Below are positions 61,447 to 64,000 of a stretch of DNA of 64,000 nucleotides, one piece after another. The notes under the pieces are model-generated. The model saw nothing but the letters and a program-made list of their open reading frames with translations. It was not told where the DNA came from and made no database searches. Made by a program: the position numbers and the translations under genes. Origin of the DNA: DATDAH01 sp963725155 (GTDB lineage Bacteria > Actinomycetota > Acidimicrobiia > Acidimicrobiales > DATDAH01); contig CAVRXU010000005.1 of assembly GCA_963725155.1 (NCBI GenBank), forward strand, positions 310,001-374,000, read 5' to 3'. Positions within the stretch are counted from its first letter, which is position 1; the number at the start of each line of letters is the position of its first letter.

Positions 61447-62352
61447 GTGGGAACGACTCCGGTCGAGGTGGCGGACGCGCTCGCGGCGCACGACTACTTG
61501 GCCGACGACGGCTTGGCCACGGCCATCTTCCTCGCTCTGGAGCTGCAGCGACCGCTGCTTCTCGAGGGCGAGGCCGGGGTGGGCAAGACCGAGGTGGCCA
61601 AGGTCCTGGCCCGCTGGACGGGTGGCGAGCTCATCCGCCTCCAGTGCTACGAGGGCATCGACGTCGCCCAGGCCGTCTACGAATGGGACTACGCCCGCCA
61701 GCTCCTCCACCTGCGTACGGCTGAGGCCACAGGCCGGGCGGACGGCGTGGCGGCCGAAGCTCTGGAAGACGAGCTCTACACCGAGCGCTTCCTGGTGCGT
61801 CGAGCCCTCCTGCAGGCCATCGATCACGCCGACGGCCCGCCGCCGGTCCTCCTGATCGACGAGGTGGACCGGGCCGACGACGAGTTCGAGGCCTTCCTGC
61901 TCGAGATCCTCTCTGACTACCAGGTCACCGTTCCGGAGTTGGGCACCTTCTCCACGCCGAACCCGCCGGTCGTGATCATCACGTCGAACCGGACCCGAGA
62001 CGTGCACGACGCCCTCAAGCGCCGCTGTCTCTACCACTGGGTCGAACACCCCGACTTCGACCGGGAGGTCGCCATCGTCCGCGTCCGCGCCCCCCAGGTC
62101 GCCGAGAGTCTGGCCCGGCAGGTCGCCGGCGTGGTCGAGCAGCTCCGCGAGCTCAACCTCTACAAGCCGCCAGGGGTGGCCGAGACCATCGACTGGGCCC
62201 AGGCCCTCGCCGCGCTCGGCCAGGCCGACCTCGACGAGGACGCCGTGGGGGTGACCCTCGGCACCGTCGTCAAGTACCGGGAAGACCAGCAACGGGTCCG
62301 GGACCAGGGCATCGGGGACCTCATCCGCAAGGCCGTTCTGCGCGGTGCCTGA
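61447..62352 (+). CDS. MoxR-family AAA+ ATPase (CoxD-like)
   Basis: A 301-aa AAA+ protein, with Walker A GEAGVGKTE (residues 41-49), Walker B LLIDEVDRADDEFEAFLLEIL, sensor 1 Asn in IITSNRT and the Arg-rich segment DALKRRCLYHW. CoxD-type ATPases help assemble the Mo-Cu or Mo centre. It overlaps the VWA gene by 8 nt; the two families normally work as a pair (MoxR plus VWA chaperone). Confidence 0.92.
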   Translation: MGTTPVEVADALAAHDYLADDGLATAIFLALELQRPLLLEGEAGVGKTEVAKVLARWTGGELIRLQCYEGIDVAQAVYEWDYARQLLHLRTAEATGRADGVAAEALEDELYTERFLVRRALLQAIDHADGPPPVLLIDEVDRADDEFEAFLLEILSDYQVTVPELGTFSTPNPPVVIITSNRTRDVHDALKRRCLYHWVEHPDFDREVAIVRVRAPQVAESLARQVAGVVEQLRELNLYKPPGVAETIDWAQALAALGQADLDEDAVGVTLGTVVKYREDQQRVRDQGIGDLIRKAVLRGA

Positions 62353-63472
62353 GACGGCCACGCCCCTCCGTCCCGAACGGGCGGCTGTGGCCTTCGGTCG
62401 GGTGCTGCGCTCGGCCGACTTGGAGGTCCCCGTCGACAGCGTGCTGGCCTTCGTGCGGGCCTGGGAGGCCGTCGGCTCCGACGATCGCCGCCTCGTCTAC
62501 TGGGCGGGACGGGCCACGCTCGTCCGCCGCCCTGAGGACATCGGGGTCTACGACGTCGCCTTCGCCGCCTTCTTCGGCGGCAACCAGGAGTTGGGGCCCG
62601 GACCACCACCGCTGCCATCCCCGCCGGTACGGGTCCCCGCGGCGACCGACGACGGCGGTGACGGGCATGACGACGGCACCGATGAGGACCGCCCCACCCA
62701 GGTCGTGCGCTGGTCGCCCGGCGAGGTGCTGCGGCACAAGGACTTCGCCGCCTGTACCGACGCCGAGCGAGCCGAGGCGATGCGCCTGCTGGCGCAGCTC
62801 AAAGTCCGTCGGGCCCGTCGCCGGTCTCGGCGTCGCCGCCCGACCCACCAGCCCGGGCGTTGGCCCGACCTGCGTCGGACGACCCGGGCGGCCATGCGCG
62901 CCGGGGGCGAGACGATGGACCGACGATGGCTGGACCCAGGCGAGCGTCCCCGGCGCTTGGTGCTCCTCGTCGACGTGTCCGGCTCGATGGAGGCCCATGC
63001 CCGGGCCCTGCTCCGCTTCGCGCAGGTCGTGGTCGCCGGCGGGACGAGGGTCGAGGCCTTCGCCATCGGCACCCGGCTGACCCGACTGACCCGTGAGCTG
63101 TCCTCTCGGGACCCCGACGCGTCCATGCAGGCGGCCAGTTCGGCAGTGGTCGACTGGTCGGGCGGGACCCGGCTCGGCGCCTGCCTGCGGGAGTTCAACG
63201 ACCAGTGGGGGGTCCGGGGGCTGGCCCGGGGCGCCACCGTGGTCGTCCTCTCCGACGGCTGGGACCGCGGTGAGCCCGAGCTGCTGGGCGCCGAGGTCGA
63301 GCGCCTGCACCGGGTCACCCACCGGCTGATCTGGGTCAACCCCCTCAAGGCCAGCCCCGGCTACGAGCCCCTGGCCCGAGGGATGGCCGCCGCCCTGCCC
63401 CACGTGGACCTGTTCCTCGAAGGCCACTCCCTGGCCTCCCTCGAAGACCTCGCGGAGGTGATCAGCGCATGA
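62345..63472 (+). CDS. VWA domain protein (CoxE-like)
   Basis: A 375-aa protein of the CoxE family. The N-terminal 130 residues are helical, a middle stretch is rich in Arg (RRARRRSRRRRP, about residues 155-166), and the C-terminal von Willebrand A domain carries the MIDAS motif DVSGSM (about 212) and later LSDGWDRG. It probably works with the MoxR ATPase in maturing the coxSLM enzyme. GTG 62345 overlaps the upstream stop by 8 nt and its own stop overlaps the next gene. Confidence 0.92.
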   Translation: MPETATPLRPERAAVAFGRVLRSADLEVPVDSVLAFVRAWEAVGSDDRRLVYWAGRATLVRRPEDIGVYDVAFAAFFGGNQELGPGPPPLPSPPVRVPAATDDGGDGHDDGTDEDRPTQVVRWSPGEVLRHKDFAACTDAERAEAMRLLAQLKVRRARRRSRRRRPTHQPGRWPDLRRTTRAAMRAGGETMDRRWLDPGERPRRLVLLVDVSGSMEAHARALLRFAQVVVAGGTRVEAFAIGTRLTRLTRELSSRDPDASMQAASSAVVDWSGGTRLGACLREFNDQWGVRGLARGATVVVLSDGWDRGEPELLGAEVERLHRVTHRLIWVNPLKASPGYEPLARGMAAALPHVDLFLEGHSLASLEDLAEVISA

Positions 63473-63783
63473 AGGACCTGTTGGCCGACCTCGAACGCTG
63501 GAGGGCGGCCGGGAAGAAGGTGGCCCTGGCCCGGGTGGTGGACGTCGAGGGCTCCGGTCCCCGCGGCCCCGGCGCGGCCATGGCCGTCAGCGAGGACAGT
63601 GAGGTGGCGGGCTCGGTCTCGGGCGGCTGTGTCGAGGGGGCGGTGGTGACCGAGGCCCTCGACATCCTGACCACGGGCGAGCGACGGATCGTGACCTTCG
63701 GCTACTCCGACGACGAGGCCTTCGCCGTGGGCCTGACCTGTGGGGGCACCGTTCACCTCTTCATCGAGCCCATGGACTGGTGA
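63469..63783 (+). CDS. XdhC/CoxI-type maturation factor, N-terminal domain only
   Basis: A 104-aa protein matching the N-terminal CoxI domain of XdhC (VALARVVDVEGSGPRGPGAAMAV, SVSGGCVEGAVV, ending LTCGGTVHLFIEP). XdhC loads the Mo cofactor and supports its sulfuration. The usual Rossmann C-terminal domain is absent here and may be encoded by the following gene. ATG 63469 overlaps the VWA stop (ATGA). Confidence 0.9.
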   Translation: MKDLLADLERWRAAGKKVALARVVDVEGSGPRGPGAAMAVSEDSEVAGSVSGGCVEGAVVTEALDILTTGERRIVTFGYSDDEAFAVGLTCGGTVHLFIEPMDW

Positions 63784-64000
63784 CCCGGGTGAGCCTCTAC
63801 GACGAGCTCCGCGAGGCGCTCCGGGACGACCGCCCCGTGGCCCTGGCCACGATCATCGACGGCCCGGGCGTCGGCAACAAGCTGCTGGTCGGACCCGACC
63901 GGGAGCCCGTCGGCAGCCTGGGCAACGAGGACTTGGACCGGGTGGTCAGCCGGGACGCCCTCGGCCAGCTCGTGGCCGGTCGCACCGACCGGCGCCACTA
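63780..64000 (+). CDS. Second XdhC/CoxF-type maturation factor, 3' end outside window
   Basis: The visible 73 residues (VTRVSLYDELREALRDDRPVALATIIDGPGVGNKLLVG ...) resemble the start of XdhC/CoxF proteins (VALATVVxGPxxGxKLLV). GTG 63780 overlaps the previous stop by 4 nt; GTG 63789 is the alternative. The frame is open at the window edge. It probably brings the Rossmann domain that the short upstream protein lacks. Confidence 0.8.
   Translation, partial: MTRVSLYDELREALRDDRPVALATIIDGPGVGNKLLVGPDREPVGSLGNEDLDRVVSRDALGQLVAGRTDRRH

Overview
This is a high-GC (about 70 percent), gene-dense chromosomal stretch with no mobile elements, phage genes or CRISPR. It looks like an actinobacterium, most likely of the Acidimicrobiia (Iamia/Ilumatobacter type); this is an inference from gene content, not a database match. 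Supporting signs are many GTG starts, leaderless genes, the actinobacterial mini-ribosomal proteins bL37 and bS22, an Rpf-type muralytic enzyme, and gene order resembling two Mycobacterium tuberculosis blocks as I recall them: pmmB-upp-add-deoA-cdd (Rv3308-Rv3315 region) and rsmI-metG-tatD-rpf-rsmA-ispE / glmU-prs-rplY-pth-mfd-mazG-eno-ftsB (Rv1003-Rv1024 region).

Region 1 (1-27.6 kb) is mainly nucleoside and pentose salvage: a pmmB-like phosphomutase (cut by the window edge), upp, deoC with two aldehyde dehydrogenase-like genes that look like a split ALDH16, psuK-psuG for pseudouridine, adenosine deaminase, and an operon of a Bmp-type lipoprotein, nucleoside ABC ATPase, two permeases, cdd and deoA. 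Between these lie a trans-sulfuration pair (CBS, cystathionine gamma-synthase), a membrane-PH-like/Nudix/EEP three-domain fusion, an acyl-CoA dehydrogenase, a phytanoyl-CoA dioxygenase and an HxlR regulator.

Region 2 (27.6-31.9 kb) holds a Fur-family regulator, bL37, and a zinc/manganese ABC transporter (znuC divergent from znuA-znuB) with two matching Zur-type palindromes, then a PHP phosphoesterase. Region 3 (32-53.4 kb) is housekeeping: ychF, DUF192, rsmI, rmuC, metG, tatD, rpf, rsmA, ispE, bS22, mmsA, tRNA-Gln(TTG), glmU (truncated), prs, rplY, pth, mfd, a SurA-like lipoprotein, mazG, eno and ftsB/divIC. Region 4 (53.4-64 kb) has a drug-type ABC exporter, a form II CO dehydrogenase-like molybdenum hydroxylase (S-L-M order of transcription), an SDR, a BtuF-like protein and the divergent MoxR/CoxE/XdhC maturation genes, the last cut by the window end.

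Four signals stand out. (i) Five intergenic elements of 49-50 bp share GTTCTGG...CCAGAAC ends and sit at gene 3' ends; one is a perfect 18-bp-arm palindrome. (ii) A TANNNT-like -10 hexamer lies 6-7 nt before the start codon of many genes, which sets several starts, and in several divergent pairs the two -10 boxes share bases. (iii) Three genes (psuG, metG, the acyl-CoA dehydrogenase) show single-base frame breaks, more likely consensus errors than real decay. (iv) Unusual proteins: the PH-like/Nudix/EEP fusion, the split ALDH16 pair, a short GlmU, and a LysM-transglycosylase-like protein that seems to lack its catalytic Glu. No gap without a gene exceeds 300 bases.
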